Positions 1 through 9,893 of a DNA stretch of 64,000 bases are shown piece by piece. The stretch comes from Chloroflexota bacterium. Its GTDB lineage: Bacteria; Chloroflexota; Anaerolineae; Aggregatilineales; J027. The stretch's first letter is position 1, and each line of letters opens with the position of its first letter. The stretch covers positions 248,001 through 312,000 of the forward strand of contig QMIT01000010.1 in NCBI GenBank assembly GCA_024434115.1. The letters run 5' to 3'. Both the position numbers and the translations under genes were made by a program. Below the pieces are notes generated by a model that made no database searches, was not told the origin of the DNA, and worked only from the letters and a program-made list of their open reading frames with translations.

Positions 1-818
1 CCTAAAAAATTTGACATTAAGACCGTTTTGCCATTGAGGTCAAATGTGATGGCATTCGACCATTTTTCGGGATAGCCCAATTCAATCCCCACGATTGGCT
101 GGCCTGTTTGCACATCAAAAAACTCAAATGATTGTGGCGGAGCGTCCGAGCAGAAGTTTGCAAAATAGGTTGCAAGAACCGAGCCATCGGGGGTGAAAGC
201 AAGTTGCAGTGGGGTTAGGCGTTCCCCATCATCATGATGACTTAAAACCGTACTAATCAGATTGCCCGTTGCCCAATCCCACAATTTGATTTTGCCGTTA
301 ACATCCAATCCTCTTGTTTCGTCAAAAACCCATGTATCAGCGGAAGCCAAAATCGCGCCATCAGGGGTAAAGGCCAATAAAGTCACGGCATTACGATGGG
401 CTTCTATGGTTTTAAGCTCAGTACGTGCTGCGACATCCCAAAAAGATAATGTGCCGTCGCGGTTGCCTGCCACAAGCGTATTTTCGGTGGGGTGAAAGAT
501 CATACTACTGACGCCGCCATGCTCATTTTCGAGTAGGTATGGTTCTTGAAAAGAATACGGGCTTTCGGGAACATAGACCCAAATCCCGATAGTGCTTTGA
601 ATAGCTAGAATTTGATTGTCAGGTGCAAATGCCGCATCCATGACAAAGCCGCGCCCCCAACGCTCTAGTTGGGTCAATCTGGCAACATTTTCAGCCGTGA
701 TGACCTGCAAATTATCCTGATGGGGCGGGTTTCCGGTGGCGATGGGAAGTTTGACGACGAGGGCTGTGATAACAATAACAACGGACACCAAATGAATCAG
801 CGATTTTCGACCCTGCAT
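1..818 (-). CDS. WD40-repeat protein, N-terminal part (runs off the window)
   Basis: An open frame runs from ATG at 818 to the window edge with no stop (272 codons visible), so the C-terminus is missing. Residues 8-28 form one hydrophobic segment (signal peptide or anchor), suggesting export. From about residue 60 there are degenerate WD40/YVTN blades with the typical 'AFTPDG..LA' and 'IKLWDWATG' turns (blade endings LSFWDVA and IKLWDWA). It lies 34 nt downstream of the PyrD-like gene on the same strand and is probably co-transcribed with it. Function beyond a beta-propeller scaffold cannot be told. Confidence 0.85.
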   Translation of the reverse strand, partial: MQGRKSLIHLVSVVIVITALVVKLPIATGNPPHQDNLQVITAENVARLTQLERWGRGFVMDAAFAPDNQILAIQSTIGIWVYVPESPYSFQEPYLLENEHGGVSSMIFHPTENTLVAGNRDGTLSFWDVAARTELKTIEAHRNAVTLLAFTPDGAILASADTWVFDETRGLDVNGKIKLWDWATGNLISTVLSHHDDGERLTPLQLAFTPDGSVLATYFANFCSDAPPQSFEFFDVQTGQPIVGIELGYPEKWSNAITFDLNGKTVLMSNFL

Positions 819-852
819 TTTTCGCCTCACTATTCTTTTGGAAAACGGATTT

Positions 853-1845
853 TTAAAACTCGTCGGTAGGTTCGGCGGATTCGGTATCCTCGTCACCCCA
901 TGCAAGGCGCTCCGGCAGTCCCGGTGGAGGTTGTGTGGGAGGCGGTGTGGGGCGCTGGCGTTTCATCACTTGGGTTTTGCCGAGACCGGGTTCCCATTCA
1001 TCGGCTAATGCGCCAATTTCGCGTGTTAATTCCAAGCCACCCAGATTCCGAGCGATAATTTCCACTAAGGATGGCTGCACCCACAAGAGGGTATCAATTT
1101 GCACGGCTTTGGCCCCGGCACTGATGTAATCGCGTGCATCGTCGGCAGTGTGAATCCCCCCACAGGCGATAATCGGCATGTTGGCGAACTCGGCAATCTG
1201 ACCAACAGCCCGCAGCACCAGCGGCTTTAACCATGCCCCATACAACCGCCCGCCGATGAGTTGACCGGAGAGGGGGTCACGTTCCGCGCCGCGTGGGGGT
1301 GAGGCGACCACCAGCGCATCCGCCCCGGCATCAATCGCGGTTCGGGCTAATTCTGCCGCGTTATAGAGAGGGAGTTTGATTAGCAGGGGTAGTTGCGAAC
1401 GATCCCGCAAAATGCCGATTGAGGTTAGGGCGTTGCGGGGTTCGACCTGATCGGCAAGGCCCAATTCAATTCCGGCAATTCCTTCGGCCTCATCCAACAC
1501 CTCGGCACAGTGGCGCAAATCGTCACGACTGGTGGCAATCAAATGCACAATAATCGGCAGTTCGCTGGTACGCCAAATTTTGCCATAATGCCGGATAACC
1601 CGCGCCATACCGGGATTCGGTAGCCCCGTATGCAGCAGCAGGCCACCGGGGAATGGGACGATTCGTGTTCCATGTGCAGGGCCGCGTGCCTTCCATGTCA
1701 GGGGGGCAGTGACCATCGCGCCGAGTTTTTCTAGTTTGATTAAATCACGGTAGGGCGATGGCTCAAATCCCATCATGCCGGACGCGATCATCACCGGATT
1801 TTCGATAATCAGGGATTGTTTGCCGGGGCGAGCAATTTCTATCAT
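853..1845 (-). CDS. PyrD-like (class 1B dihydroorotate dehydrogenase family) flavoprotein, catalytic motif missing
   Basis: A TIM-barrel FMN protein of 330 aa resembling the PyrDB subunit: N-terminal 'ENPVMIASG', then 'GLPNPG', 'LPLLIKL' and C-terminal FMN-phosphate loops 'IIACGGI' and 'AGAKAVQIDT'. The signature loop after 'IEL' (normally NxSCPN, with the catalytic Cys and orotate-binding Asn) reads GLADQVEP at about residues 129-136, so the catalytic base is absent. The Asn of 'NxxGLxN' is His, and the late 'N(T/S)' orotate contact is replaced by 'VVASPP'. Start is ATG 1845, overlapping the upstream gene's TGA by 4 nt (ATGA); an extension to 1890 lies wholly inside that gene. The pairing with a PyrK-like subunit suggests a two-subunit oxidoreductase, but dihydroorotate is unlikely to be its substrate. 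Confidence 0.75.
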   Translation of the reverse strand: MIEIARPGKQSLIIENPVMIASGMMGFEPSPYRDLIKLEKLGAMVTAPLTWKARGPAHGTRIVPFPGGLLLHTGLPNPGMARVIRHYGKIWRTSELPIIVHLIATSRDDLRHCAEVLDEAEGIAGIELGLADQVEPRNALTSIGILRDRSQLPLLIKLPLYNAAELARTAIDAGADALVVASPPRGAERDPLSGQLIGGRLYGAWLKPLVLRAVGQIAEFANMPIIACGGIHTADDARDYISAGAKAVQIDTLLWVQPSLVEIIARNLGGLELTREIGALADEWEPGLGKTQVMKRQRPTPPPTQPPPGLPERLAWGDEDTESAEPTDEF

Positions 1846-2591
1846 CGTAGCCTCACTTGGGCTAAATCGAACGCCGCGCCGTCTGCGCAAGCCGCCCGAT
1901 GGTCATGTTTATAACGTACGAGGCAGGCCATACACGCGCCTGTGCCACACGGCAGCGGCAAATCATAGACCCCATATAAAAATTCGGCGGGCAGGGCGTG
2001 GCGGGCCAAGCGACTGGCATCGTAGAGGGTCGTATAATAATCATCCGCAAAAACGGGCGAGGTCACAGCAAAAATCTGATCGGCCCACCCAAACGACTGC
2101 TTTTGATCGGGCCACGTCATCGGCTCCGGGCTGGTGATGACTTCCACGACAGGTGGCAAATTACTCACCGGGTATTCTCGCGCTATGCCTGTCAAAATCA
2201 GGGTGACGGAGGCTTGCTGGGTCGCAAGGGCGTGATTCATTAGATGCAGGAGACGGGTCGGGGCATAATCGAGCGCCAATAAAAGCAGATGCCGTGTATT
2301 GGGTCGCAGTGGAAAAGCCGACCCCACCGGGCCGATAATATTAACCACATCACCGGGGGAATGGCGGCGTGATAGGGGGCGCTCAATCATCAACGTGCCA
2401 TCTTCAGCATCCCGATTGACCGGAATCCAATGGTCACGCAGATAAGGGTCAAGACTGGCATCCGTGCGGGTCAGCAGGGTTTGACCGGGTTTTAGCTGCG
2501 CGATCCCGGCATCCTCAACGGTTAATTCTAACTGCTGCCACCCGCCGCCGATCTGCCGGACACGCTCGATGATGCCCTGTGTTTCACGCAT
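1842..2591 (-). CDS. PyrK-like iron-sulfur electron-transfer subunit, divergent
   Basis: 249 aa. The C-terminus carries a PyrK-type [2Fe-2S] site: C215, C220, C223 and C235 in the spacing C-x4-C-x2-C-x11-C, followed by ADG as in PyrK. 'GDVVNIIGPVGSAFPL' (about residues 80-95) matches the PyrK core 'GD.LxVLGPLGxGF'. However, the FAD-binding RPxS motif and the GGGxGxxP nucleotide loop of the ferredoxin-reductase fold are not recognisable: the second position reads LALDYAPTRLLHL. Start ATG 2591 has GAGGAG about 6 nt upstream. It is translationally coupled to the PyrD-like gene. In the canonical complex it would pass electrons from FMN through Fe-S and FAD to NAD; here only the Fe-S part is clearly kept. 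Confidence 0.75.
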   Translation of the reverse strand: MRETQGIIERVRQIGGGWQQLELTVEDAGIAQLKPGQTLLTRTDASLDPYLRDHWIPVNRDAEDGTLMIERPLSRRHSPGDVVNIIGPVGSAFPLRPNTRHLLLLALDYAPTRLLHLMNHALATQQASVTLILTGIAREYPVSNLPPVVEVITSPEPMTWPDQKQSFGWADQIFAVTSPVFADDYYTTLYDASRLARHALPAEFLYGVYDLPLPCGTGACMACLVRYKHDHRAACADGAAFDLAQVRLR

Positions 2592-2610
2592 AACATCTCC
2601 TCAATAGCAA

Positions 2611-2637
2611 TAGGGGCAAGCCCAAGACCTGCCCCTA
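2611..2637 (-). other. hairpin between ybaB and the pyrK-like gene
   Basis: An 8-bp perfect inverted repeat (TAGGGGCA ... TGCCCCTA) with an 11-nt loop sits just upstream of the ribosome-binding site of the PyrK-like gene. There is no T-run, so it is not a classical terminator. It could be an RNA-processing or attenuation element, or a relic of a dispersed repeat. Confidence 0.4.
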
Positions 2638-2660
2638 CAAAATTGGTACACGAATGGGGA

Positions 2661-3062
2661 TTAGCCGAACAGCCCGCCCAGACCACCCGGCAGCATTCCA
2701 CCGATGTTGCCTGTGATAGATTCCATGCGTTCAGCCGCCATCGTTTGGGATTGTTCAATGGCCTGATTCACCGCCGCGACCAACAAATCTTGCAGGTCGG
2801 TCAGCCATTCTTCGTCGGTCAAATCAATCTGGGCCTTATCAATAGCGATTTTTTGGATGCGCTGGTGTCCGGTGATAGTTACGACAATTGCGCCACCACC
2901 AACACTGACATCCATCGTTTCGGTCTCAAGCGCGGTTTGGGCCGCTTCCATGTCTTCTTGCATCTTTTGAATTTGTTTGAGCATAGCGGCTTGTTGTCCC
3001 ATCCCGCCACCCCCCATTGGAGGGTTAAATCCACCGCGTCCACTCCCTTTACGTTTCGACAT
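2661..3062 (-). CDS. ybaB: YbaB/EbfC family nucleoid-associated protein
   Basis: 133 aa. After a Gly/Met-rich start (residues 1-25) comes the family's amphipathic first helix 'LKQIQKMQEDMEAAQTAL', then the beta sheet 'VSVGGGAIVVTITGHQRIQKIAID' and the final helices. This dimeric DNA-binding protein is nearly always encoded next to dnaX, as here (11 nt gap). The C-terminal 'GGMLPGGLGGLFG' is typical of Chloroflexota/Cyanobacteria-like versions. Transcribed with dnaX. Confidence 0.93.
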   Translation of the reverse strand: MSKRKGSGRGGFNPPMGGGGMGQQAAMLKQIQKMQEDMEAAQTALETETMDVSVGGGAIVVTITGHQRIQKIAIDKAQIDLTDEEWLTDLQDLLVAAVNQAIEQSQTMAAERMESITGNIGGMLPGGLGGLFG

Positions 3063-3073
3063 TGTATGACTCC

Positions 3074-4666
3074 TTACTGTTCTTCTTCATCGGGTACACT
3101 AAGCTCACCACCCAGTTCGTTAACACCGTACATGAGCAGTTCGTCGTTAGCATAATCTTGGGGCAGACGCTTATTTCCCGCGCCTGCATTGTCGTCTAAC
3201 AATTCTATTCGCACTTGGATGCCTTCGCCAAATACTTGATGGGCCGCTTTTTCAATCAATTGCAAATTCTCGGCCTGTTCCATCTTCTGACGCAGCATTT
3301 TATTATCGGTTTGCAGGATTAGGAAACTTTCCTCGACGCGATAGCCACGCCACCACTCGATAAACGCTTTGAGACGGGGATTGCGATGGGCCACCTCTAA
3401 AAAGCTGGGCCATTTGGCTTCAATCATGGCGATACTCACCAAGGGGCCAGTTTTGCGTTTTTCTGGGACGTGATCTGTCCACGCCGTTTCGATGGTCGGT
3501 GGTTTGCTCGGTGGACGACTGGGCGGGCGTGATTCGGAACGGCGTGGCGGTGGGGCGGGTTCGGCAATCGGCTCTTCTTCGACCACAGGCCGGGTAGATT
3601 CGACCAATGCCAGTTCCAATGGCAATTGCGGCTGCCACCCTCCGCGTAAATCGGCAATGGCGGCATTAAAAGCCCGAATGGATTTTAGGAGTGCGCCCCG
3701 TCCAATCATCTGCGCTTGTTCGCTCATAGCTTGTAGCATTTCATCGGAGGCCGCGACCAAATTGGGGCTACCCATCTGAATCAGCAGCAGAGAGCGCATA
3801 TATTCAATGACCTGCCGTCCAAAATAACGCGGGTCAGCGCCATTATCCACCGCGCCATTAATCATATCCAAGCCATAAGCGGCATCGTTGCTGATAATGG
3901 CCTTGACCAATTCAATCACATATTGGCTGCTGGCTGCACCCAAAATCGCTTGGGCCAACTCAAATGAGATATGTTCGGTGGGGTCGGCGACAATTTGATC
4001 AAGTAGGCTGATACTGTCGCGCACACTGCCTGTTCCCTGCCGCGCGATCAATTCTAGTGCCCGATCATCAATGCTAATGCCTTCATCGTCGCAAATTTGA
4101 CGCAGGCGACCTACGATTTCTCGCAGGGGGACACGCCGAAATTCAAATGGCAAACAGCGGCTCTTGATGGTGGCGGGGACTTTATCAATCTCGGTGGTGG
4201 CGAGGATAAAAATGGCGTGGTCGGGCGGCTCTTCCAATGTTTTGAGCAGGGCGTCAAAGGCAGAACCAGAAAAACGATGCACTTCGTCAATGATATAGAC
4301 CTTGTAGCGGCCTTCGCTGGGGGCAAACGCGATTTTGTCCCGCAGTTCGCGCACGTCATCCACCCCGGTGTGCGAGGCGGCGTCAATTTCAATCACATCC
4401 AGAAAGCGCCCCTCATTGACCGCGACACAATAGGCACATTCATTGCAGGGGTGGCGGGTGATGTCGGGGTGAACACAATTAACGGCCTTTGCCAATAAAC
4501 GGGCGGTGGTGGTTTTGCCTGTGCCACGCGGCCCACTAAACAAATAGGCATGGCGGATGCGCCCCTGTCGAATTGCTCCCAACAGCGTCCGGATGACGTG
4601 TTCTTGCCCGATCATGTCATCAAAAATCAGCGGACGCCATTTTAGATAAAGCGCCTGTGTTGCCAC
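3074..4666 (-). CDS. dnaX: DNA polymerase III subunit gamma/tau
   Basis: 530 aa clamp-loader ATPase. Walker A is 'GPRGTGKTTT' near residue 45, followed by the DnaX zinc module (C..C..C-x2-C, residues about 64-81), Walker B/DExx 'IIDEVHRFSGSAF', the sensor 'ATTEIDKVPATIKSRC' and the arginine-finger region. A Pro/Arg/Ser-rich linker (about 370-395) leads to a short tau-like C-terminal domain. Start is GTG 4666 with AGGAAG 7 nt upstream. It heads the operon dnaX-ybaB-pyrK-like-pyrD-like. Confidence 0.96.
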   Translation of the reverse strand: MATQALYLKWRPLIFDDMIGQEHVIRTLLGAIRQGRIRHAYLFSGPRGTGKTTTARLLAKAVNCVHPDITRHPCNECAYCVAVNEGRFLDVIEIDAASHTGVDDVRELRDKIAFAPSEGRYKVYIIDEVHRFSGSAFDALLKTLEEPPDHAIFILATTEIDKVPATIKSRCLPFEFRRVPLREIVGRLRQICDDEGISIDDRALELIARQGTGSVRDSISLLDQIVADPTEHISFELAQAILGAASSQYVIELVKAIISNDAAYGLDMINGAVDNGADPRYFGRQVIEYMRSLLLIQMGSPNLVAASDEMLQAMSEQAQMIGRGALLKSIRAFNAAIADLRGGWQPQLPLELALVESTRPVVEEEPIAEPAPPPRRSESRPPSRPPSKPPTIETAWTDHVPEKRKTGPLVSIAMIEAKWPSFLEVAHRNPRLKAFIEWWRGYRVEESFLILQTDNKMLRQKMEQAENLQLIEKAAHQVFGEGIQVRIELLDDNAGAGNKRLPQDYANDELLMYGVNELGGELSVPDEEEQ

Positions 4667-4825
4667 TGTTCAACTTCCTCACCCAAGTAAACGAATAGGC
4701 CCAAGTGTACTCGATTTTTTTAGATTTAGCGCGGCTATTAGTATAATTTTTTGAATATAAAATGAATGATAGGCAACAATATTAGGTGTTGTTCATGACT
4801 TATCTAGTCAAGGAGTTTTAGAGGG

Positions 4826-5176
4826 TTGATAAACCTAATTTTTTATAGTGGCGTCGTTTTATTGGGTATTGCTATGGTTGCTTCGGGAGCAAAAGCTATC
4901 ATAGCTAAGAGATTTATGTTCATATCTAACAATTTCCCTTTTCGAGAAACACGCAGAGAACAGTTGGGTGTTCCTGCCGTTATTTTTGGGATATTCCAAT
5001 GCTTTTGTGGGATGCTAGTGGCTATTCGAGGGCTGTTTGGAATAATTGGAATTGAAATCGGGACTATTTTTTGGAATGGTATCTGTTTTCTATTTCTTAT
5101 TTTTGTAATTCAATTTGTAGGAGTAATAGCTTCGGATATTTTGGCTTGGCGAATTAAATCAAAAAATGAAAAGTAA
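4826..5176 (+). CDS. small membrane protein of unknown function
   Basis: 116 aa with three hydrophobic segments (about residues 2-25, 48-70 and 78-105) and a basic, charged C-terminus. It starts at TTG 4826 with AAGGAGT about 9 nt upstream. The codon choice is more AT-rich than that of its neighbours, which may mean recent acquisition. I do not recognise the family. It stands alone between the divergent dnaX operon and the rpoB promoter. Confidence 0.7.
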   Translation: MINLIFYSGVVLLGIAMVASGAKAIIAKRFMFISNNFPFRETRREQLGVPAVIFGIFQCFCGMLVAIRGLFGIIGIEIGTIFWNGICFLFLIFVIQFVGVIASDILAWRIKSKNEK

Positions 5177-5184
5177 AATATTTA

Positions 5185-5213
5185 TTGACTTGATTTTTAA
5201 AGCCATGTATAAT
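5185..5213 (+). promoter_or_regulatory. sigma-70 type promoter of rpoB
   Basis: TTGACT (5185-5190), a 17-nt spacer and TATAAT (5208-5213): a perfect -10 and a near-perfect -35. Initiation near 5220 would give a leader of roughly 150 nt before rpoB, which has room for regulation but no riboswitch or leader peptide that I recognise. Confidence 0.8.
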
Positions 5214-5368
5214 GCTAAGTTTACATTAGACGGCGGATTCAAATCTTCAACCTAACTGAAATCCCAAAAATCCAATCGTGACTAATCCACCTAACACTGA
5301 GTTAACCGTTATTTAAGAAAGATCGCAGTGTCTGTAGTGTTGTTCTGTTTGTGTCAGAAGGAATAGAG

Positions 5369-8300
5369 ATGCAGCACCTGATCGAAGATAAAAGCTATGC
5401 CCGCACTCGTGACGTTCTGGATTTACCCAAACTCATCGAAGTCCAGACCGAAGCATTCCAATGGTTCTTGAGAGAAGGCCTCGCTGAACTCTTTGATGAG
5501 ATCAGCCCCATTGAGAGCTTTAATGGCAATCTGAAGCTCTACTTTCCGGGTAATAGCCCAGAGGCGCGTGAATTCGGCCTCGAATATTGGCTGGAAGAAC
5601 CGAAGTATTCCAAAGAAGAATGCCTTGAGCGTGATATTGACTATGCCGCCCCACTAAAAGTCAAGGTCGCGCTGGTCAATCACGAAGCTGGCGATCAAGT
5701 CGTCATCTCCGAGATTTTCCTCGGCAACTTCCCGCTGATGACCGAAAACGGCACATTCATTATCAATGGAACCGAGCGCGTCGTCGTCAGCCAGTTGATT
5801 CGTTCCCCCGGCGTGTACTTTGCCGCCAGTGAAGACCGCACGACGGGTCGTAAGCTGTCCACTGCCAAGATGATTCCTGATCGCGGCGCATGGATGGAAT
5901 TTGAAACCCGCAAGAGCGACTACATCACCCTGAAATTTAACCGCAAGCGCACCGTGCCAGTCACCATTCTGCTGCGTGCGATGGCAGCGGTCAGCGATGG
6001 GTATGACCACCTGTCACCCATCAAAGAGGGGTCAACTGAGGAATTGATGGAACTGTATGCCCATGTGGATACAGAAGCCGATCACCCCTATATCGCCCGT
6101 TCGATTGAAGCCGAGCCGACTTGGGAAGCCAAAGATGGCCGCACCGTCGCGGAAATGGCGCTTTTGGAATTCTACAAGCGTATGCGCCCCGGCGACCCAC
6201 CCACGTTGGAAAATGCCCGCGAATATCTGGAAAGCCAGTTATTCGATCAGCGCCGTTATGACCTTGAGCGCGTGGGGCGTTATAAGCTCAATCAACGCCT
6301 GCGTATTGATGACCAAATTGATCGCAAGACGCGCACCATCACCAAGCTGGATATTGTCAAGCTGGTTGAGCGCATGATCCAGATCAACAACGGGATGGAA
6401 CAACCCGACGACATTGACCACCTCGGCAATCGTCGTGTCAAGACCGTTGGAGAACTACTGCAAAATAAACTGCGTATCGGCCTGCGCCGTACCGAGCGCG
6501 TCGTCAAGGAACGTATGTCCATCCGCGAAGGAGACAGCCTTTCCCCGACGACGCTAGTTAACATCCGCCCAATTGTCGCCGCTGTACGCGAATTTTTCGG
6601 CAGCAGCCAATTGTCCCAGTTCATGGAACAAACCAACCCGCTGGCGGAATTGACCCACAAGCGCACCCTCTCGGCGCTCGGCCCCGGCGGTCTGCGGCGT
6701 GAACGTGCGGGCTTCGATGTGCGTGACGTTCACCACAGCCACTATGGTCGTATCTGCCCGATTGAAACGCCCGAAGGCCCGAACATCGGCTTGATTGGCC
6801 GTTTGGCGAGCTACGGACGGGTGAATGAATATGGGTTTATCGAAACCCCCTACCGCCGTGTCTTGCGCGAACTCCCACTGGATGAACCTGAAGCATTGGG
6901 TCGCTTTTTGGGGGAAGATGTTGAAGACAAAAATGGCGATGTGGTCTTGGAGGCTGGCATCGAAATTACCAATGATGTCCTCAAGACGGTCAAGAAGTTG
7001 GGGCATAAAAACGTGCCCGTCCGCCCCTATGTGACACCCGAAATTGTGTATCTCTCGGCGGATTCCGAAGACCGTTATCGCATTAGTCAGGCGAATACGG
7101 TTGTGGACAAACGCGGCCAATTCCTGCAAGAGCGTGTATCGGCCCGCTTCCAACAAAAATTCTTGATGGAAAGTGCCAACCGCATTGACTACATGGACGT
7201 AGCCCCCCGCCAAATCGTGGGTATTTCGGCCTCGCTCATTCCGTTTTTGGAACATGACGACGCCAACCGCGCTTTGATGGGTTCAAACATGCAGCGGCAA
7301 GCCGTGCCCCTCCTGCTGCCTGATATTCCAATCGTCAGCACGGGCATGGAACAATATGCCGCCTATGACTCCGGCCAAATCGTGGTCGCTGACCAAGATG
7401 GTGAAGTCGTAGCCGCAACGGGCGACTTGGTCGTGACCCGTGCCGCCAATGGTTTGGAGCGCGTCTACAAACTGCGTAAATACAATCGCTCCAATCAAAG
7501 CACCTGCATTGACCAACGCCCTGTCGTCAACAAGGGCCAATATGTCTATGCCGGGGATGTGATTGCCGACAGCAGCAGCACGGTCAGCGGACATCTGGCT
7601 CTCGGTCATAATGTGCTGTGTGCCTTCATTTCATGGGAAGGCGGCAACTATGAAGACGCCTTGCTCATTAGTGAAGAACTGGTACGCAACGACAAATTCA
7701 CCTCGATTCATATCGAGAAGCATGAAGTCGAAGCCCGTGATACCAAGTTGGGGCCAGAAGAAATCACCTATGACATTCCCAATGTTGGGGATGCGGTGAA
7801 AGACCTTGATGAATACGGCATCATCCGTATTGGGGCGGAAGTCAAACCGAACGATATTCTCGTCGGCAAGATTACCCCCAAAGGCGAACGTGAACTCAGC
7901 CCCGAAGAAAAACTGCTGCGGGCCATCTTTGGTGAAAAGGCGCGGGAAGTGAAAGACACCTCGCTGCGGCTGCCACACGGGGAACGCGGCAAGGTGATTG
8001 ATGTCAAAGTCTTTACCCGCGACGAACACCGCGACCTACCAGCGGGTGTTGAACAGATGGTGCGGGTCACGGTTGCCCAAAAGCGCAAGCTGACGCAGGG
8101 TGATAAGATGGCAGGCCGTCATGGAAATAAGGGTGTTATCTCGACCATCGTGCCGATTGAAGACATGCCCTTCCTTGAAGATGGACGCCCGGTGGAAATC
8201 ATCTTGAATCCGTTGGGTGTGCCCGGTCGTATGAATGTTGGGCAGGTTTTGGAAACGCATCTTGGTTGGGCCGCTGATCGTCTTGGTTTCCGCGCCATTA

Positions 8301-9292
8301 CTCCGGTGTTTGATGGAGCCAAGGAATGGGAAATCGAGGCCGAATTGGGGCGGGCATGGCTCATTGACCGCGCTTGGAAGGTCATTACCGAACGTGCCTT
8401 TGAATGGATGCGCGAACAGAGCATTGACCCTGAATTCTATGAAGATGACGACGATGTGCGCCGCGAATATGTGAATGAATGGTTAGGCGACCTGCCCGAA
8501 TATAATCGGGAACGTCTGGCCCTTGATTCAACCTATGCCCGCCGTATCGTCTTGGCTGAATGGCTGCGTGAACTGGGTTATGATCCAGAAGCCATGCTGT
8601 CGTATAACCTGCAAGACTTCACAGCCGAGCAGCGCCAGCAACGAGATCGTTATGCACTAGCCATCAGCCTGCGCCAATGGATTGAAGCCCAAACGGGTGA
8701 AACCCTCCCGATGGATGTGATGGACATTGATACGCTGCGGGATATTGCGGATCGCACTGCCCTGCGCGTGGGTAAGCCTGTGCCGGTCTATGGCAAACAC
8801 AAGTTGTTTGATGGCAAGACAGGTGAAGCCTTTGACCAACCTGTGACCGTCGGCATTATCCATATGCTGAAACTGGCCCACTTGGTCGAAGACAAAGTTC
8901 ACGCCCGCTCGACTGGCCCCTACAGCCTCGTCACGCAGCAACCGTTGGGTGGTAAGGCGCAGTTCGGTGGTCAGCGCTTCGGCGAGATGGAAGTGTGGGC
9001 ACTGGAAGCCTATGGCGCGGCCTATACCCTCCAAGAAATGCTCACCGTTAAATCCGACGATGTGCAAGGGCGCGTCAAGACCTATGAGGCCATCGTGAAA
9101 GATGAGCCGATTGACGAACCCGGCATTCCCGCCAGCTTCCGTGTGTTGGTCAAGGAACTGCAAAGCCTCGGCCTCGCAGTCGAAGCCATCACCGAAAGTG
9201 GTGAAATCATCACGTTCGGACGTGATGACGACAAGAGCAAGACCCCCAGTCTTAGCACGGGGTTGCTCGGTCTAGGCACTACCAATCGTTAA
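5369..9292 (+). CDS. rpoB: DNA-directed RNA polymerase subunit beta
   Basis: About 1307 aa, complete. Landmarks include '[19 protein letters not shown]', the rifampicin-region '[28 protein letters not shown]', '[18 protein letters not shown]', the Mg-proximal '[15 protein letters not shown]', '[13 protein letters not shown]' and the clamp-end '[38 protein letters not shown]'. The ATG at 5369 is preferred because AGAAGGA ends 6 nt upstream; an in-frame GTG at 5351 would add 6 residues but has no site. Ser at the start of the rif region ('SSQLSQF') and '[12 protein letters not shown]' look wild-type. It is unusual that rpoC does not follow: rpoB is a single-gene unit bounded by its own promoter and terminator. 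Confidence 0.98.
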   Translation: MQHLIEDKSYARTRDVLDLPKLIEVQTEAFQWFLREGLAELFDEISPIESFNGNLKLYFPGNSPEAREFGLEYWLEEPKYSKEECLERDIDYAAPLKVKVALVNHEAGDQVVISEIFLGNFPLMTENGTFIINGTERVVVSQLIRSPGVYFAASEDRTTGRKLSTAKMIPDRGAWMEFETRKSDYITLKFNRKRTVPVTILLRAMAAVSDGYDHLSPIKEGSTEELMELYAHVDTEADHPYIARSIEAEPTWEAKDGRTVAEMALLEFYKRMRPGDPPTLENAREYLESQLFDQRRYDLERVGRYKLNQRLRIDDQIDRKTRTITKLDIVKLVERMIQINNGMEQPDDIDHLGNRRVKTVGELLQNKLRIGLRRTERVVKERMSIREGDSLSPTTLVNIRPIVAAVREFFGSSQLSQFMEQTNPLAELTHKRTLSALGPGGLRRERAGFDVRDVHHSHYGRICPIETPEGPNIGLIGRLASYGRVNEYGFIETPYRRVLRELPLDEPEALGRFLGEDVEDKNGDVVLEAGIEITNDVLKTVKKLGHKNVPVRPYVTPEIVYLSADSEDRYRISQANTVVDKRGQFLQERVSARFQQKFLMESANRIDYMDVAPRQIVGISASLIPFLEHDDANRALMGSNMQRQAVPLLLPDIPIVSTGMEQYAAYDSGQIVVADQDGEVVAATGDLVVTRAANGLERVYKLRKYNRSNQSTCIDQRPVVNKGQYVYAGDVIADSSSTVSGHLALGHNVLCAFISWEGGNYEDALLISEELVRNDKFTSIHIEKHEVEARDTKLGPEEITYDIPNVGDAVKDLDEYGIIRIGAEVKPNDILVGKITPKGERELSPEEKLLRAIFGEKAREVKDTSLRLPHGERGKVIDVKVFTRDEHRDLPAGVEQMVRVTVAQKRKLTQGDKMAGRHGNKGVISTIVPIEDMPFLEDGRPVEIILNPLGVPGRMNVGQVLETHLGWAADRLGFRAITPVFDGAKEWEIEAELGRAWLIDRAWKVITERAFEWMREQSIDPEFYEDDDDVRREYVNEWLGDLPEYNRERLALDSTYARRIVLAEWLRELGYDPEAMLSYNLQDFTAEQRQQRDRYALAISLRQWIEAQTGETLPMDVMDIDTLRDIADRTALRVGKPVPVYGKHKLFDGKTGEAFDQPVTVGIIHMLKLAHLVEDKVHARSTGPYSLVTQQPLGGKAQFGGQRFGEMEVWALEAYGAAYTLQEMLTVKSDDVQGRVKTYEAIVKDEPIDEPGIPASFRVLVKELQSLGLAVEAITESGEIITFGRDDDKSKTPSLSTGLLGLGTTNR

Positions 9293-9322
9293 AACATCCC
9301 TGTAGCAAAAAACAGGGGCAAG

Positions 9323-9355
9323 AAAGGGCAGGTTCAACACGACCTGTCCTTTTCA
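9323..9355 (+). terminator. rho-independent terminator after rpoB
   Basis: An 11-bp stem (9323-9333 paired with 9342-9352, one G-U) with an 8-nt loop, A-rich before and T-rich after. It closes the rpoB transcript 30 nt past the stop. Confidence 0.85.
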
Positions 9356-9374
9356 TTTACATGGGGAAATAAAC

Positions 9375-9893
9375 ATGGTCACGATTGAACGTTGGACAGC
9401 CGAACAAATCGCGGCGGCAATGCCTGAATTTATTGAATTATTGCGGGACAGTGTGGACGGCGGCGCTTCGATTGGATTTTTGCCCCCCCTCACGGATGCT
9501 GTTGCACACGAGTATTGGTCAGGTGTTCATGCCGATGTTGCAGCCGGTAAACGGATTTTGATTGTCGCCCTGTTTGACGGCAAAATGATCGGGTCGGCGC
9601 AATTGGAGTTAGTCATGCGCCAAAATTCGCGTCATCGCGCCGAGGTACAAAAAGTGCTGGTACATTCCAGTTATCGGCGGCGGGGGATTGGGCGGCAGTT
9701 GATGGTTGAACTGGAACATCAAGCCCACCTCGCCAAACGTACCCTATTGGTATTGGATACCTGTCGGGGGGATTCCGGTGAACCGCTCTATCGCAAGATG
9801 GGCTATATTGAAGTGGGTGTTATCCCGCATTACGCCGAAATCGAAAACGGCGGCTTTTGCGACACGGTAATTTATTACAAACAGTTGACCTAA
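9375..9893 (+). CDS. GNAT family N-acetyltransferase
   Basis: 172 aa. The acetyl-CoA binding motif A is clear: 'VQKVLVHSSYRRRGIGRQLM' (RRRGIG matches Q/RxxGxG), followed by 'TLLVLDTCRGDSGEPLYRKMGYIEVGVIPHYAEI', typical of GNATs that acetylate small amines or antibiotics. The acceptor cannot be told from sequence. Convergent with the next gene, overlapping by 4 nt. Confidence 0.9.
   Translation: MVTIERWTAEQIAAAMPEFIELLRDSVDGGASIGFLPPLTDAVAHEYWSGVHADVAAGKRILIVALFDGKMIGSAQLELVMRQNSRHRAEVQKVLVHSSYRRRGIGRQLMVELEHQAHLAKRTLLVLDTCRGDSGEPLYRKMGYIEVGVIPHYAEIENGGFCDTVIYYKQLT

Noticed and set aside
262-869. Plus-strand frames of 77 and 66 aa at the left edge
   Set aside because: They are antisense to a continuous WD40-repeat gene with clear blade motifs.
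5654-9285. Many long antisense and out-of-frame reading frames inside rpoB (for example 233 aa at 6554-7255 minus)
   Set aside because: They are shadows of the strong codon bias of rpoB; no family motifs, no ribosome sites, and the sense frame is unambiguous.
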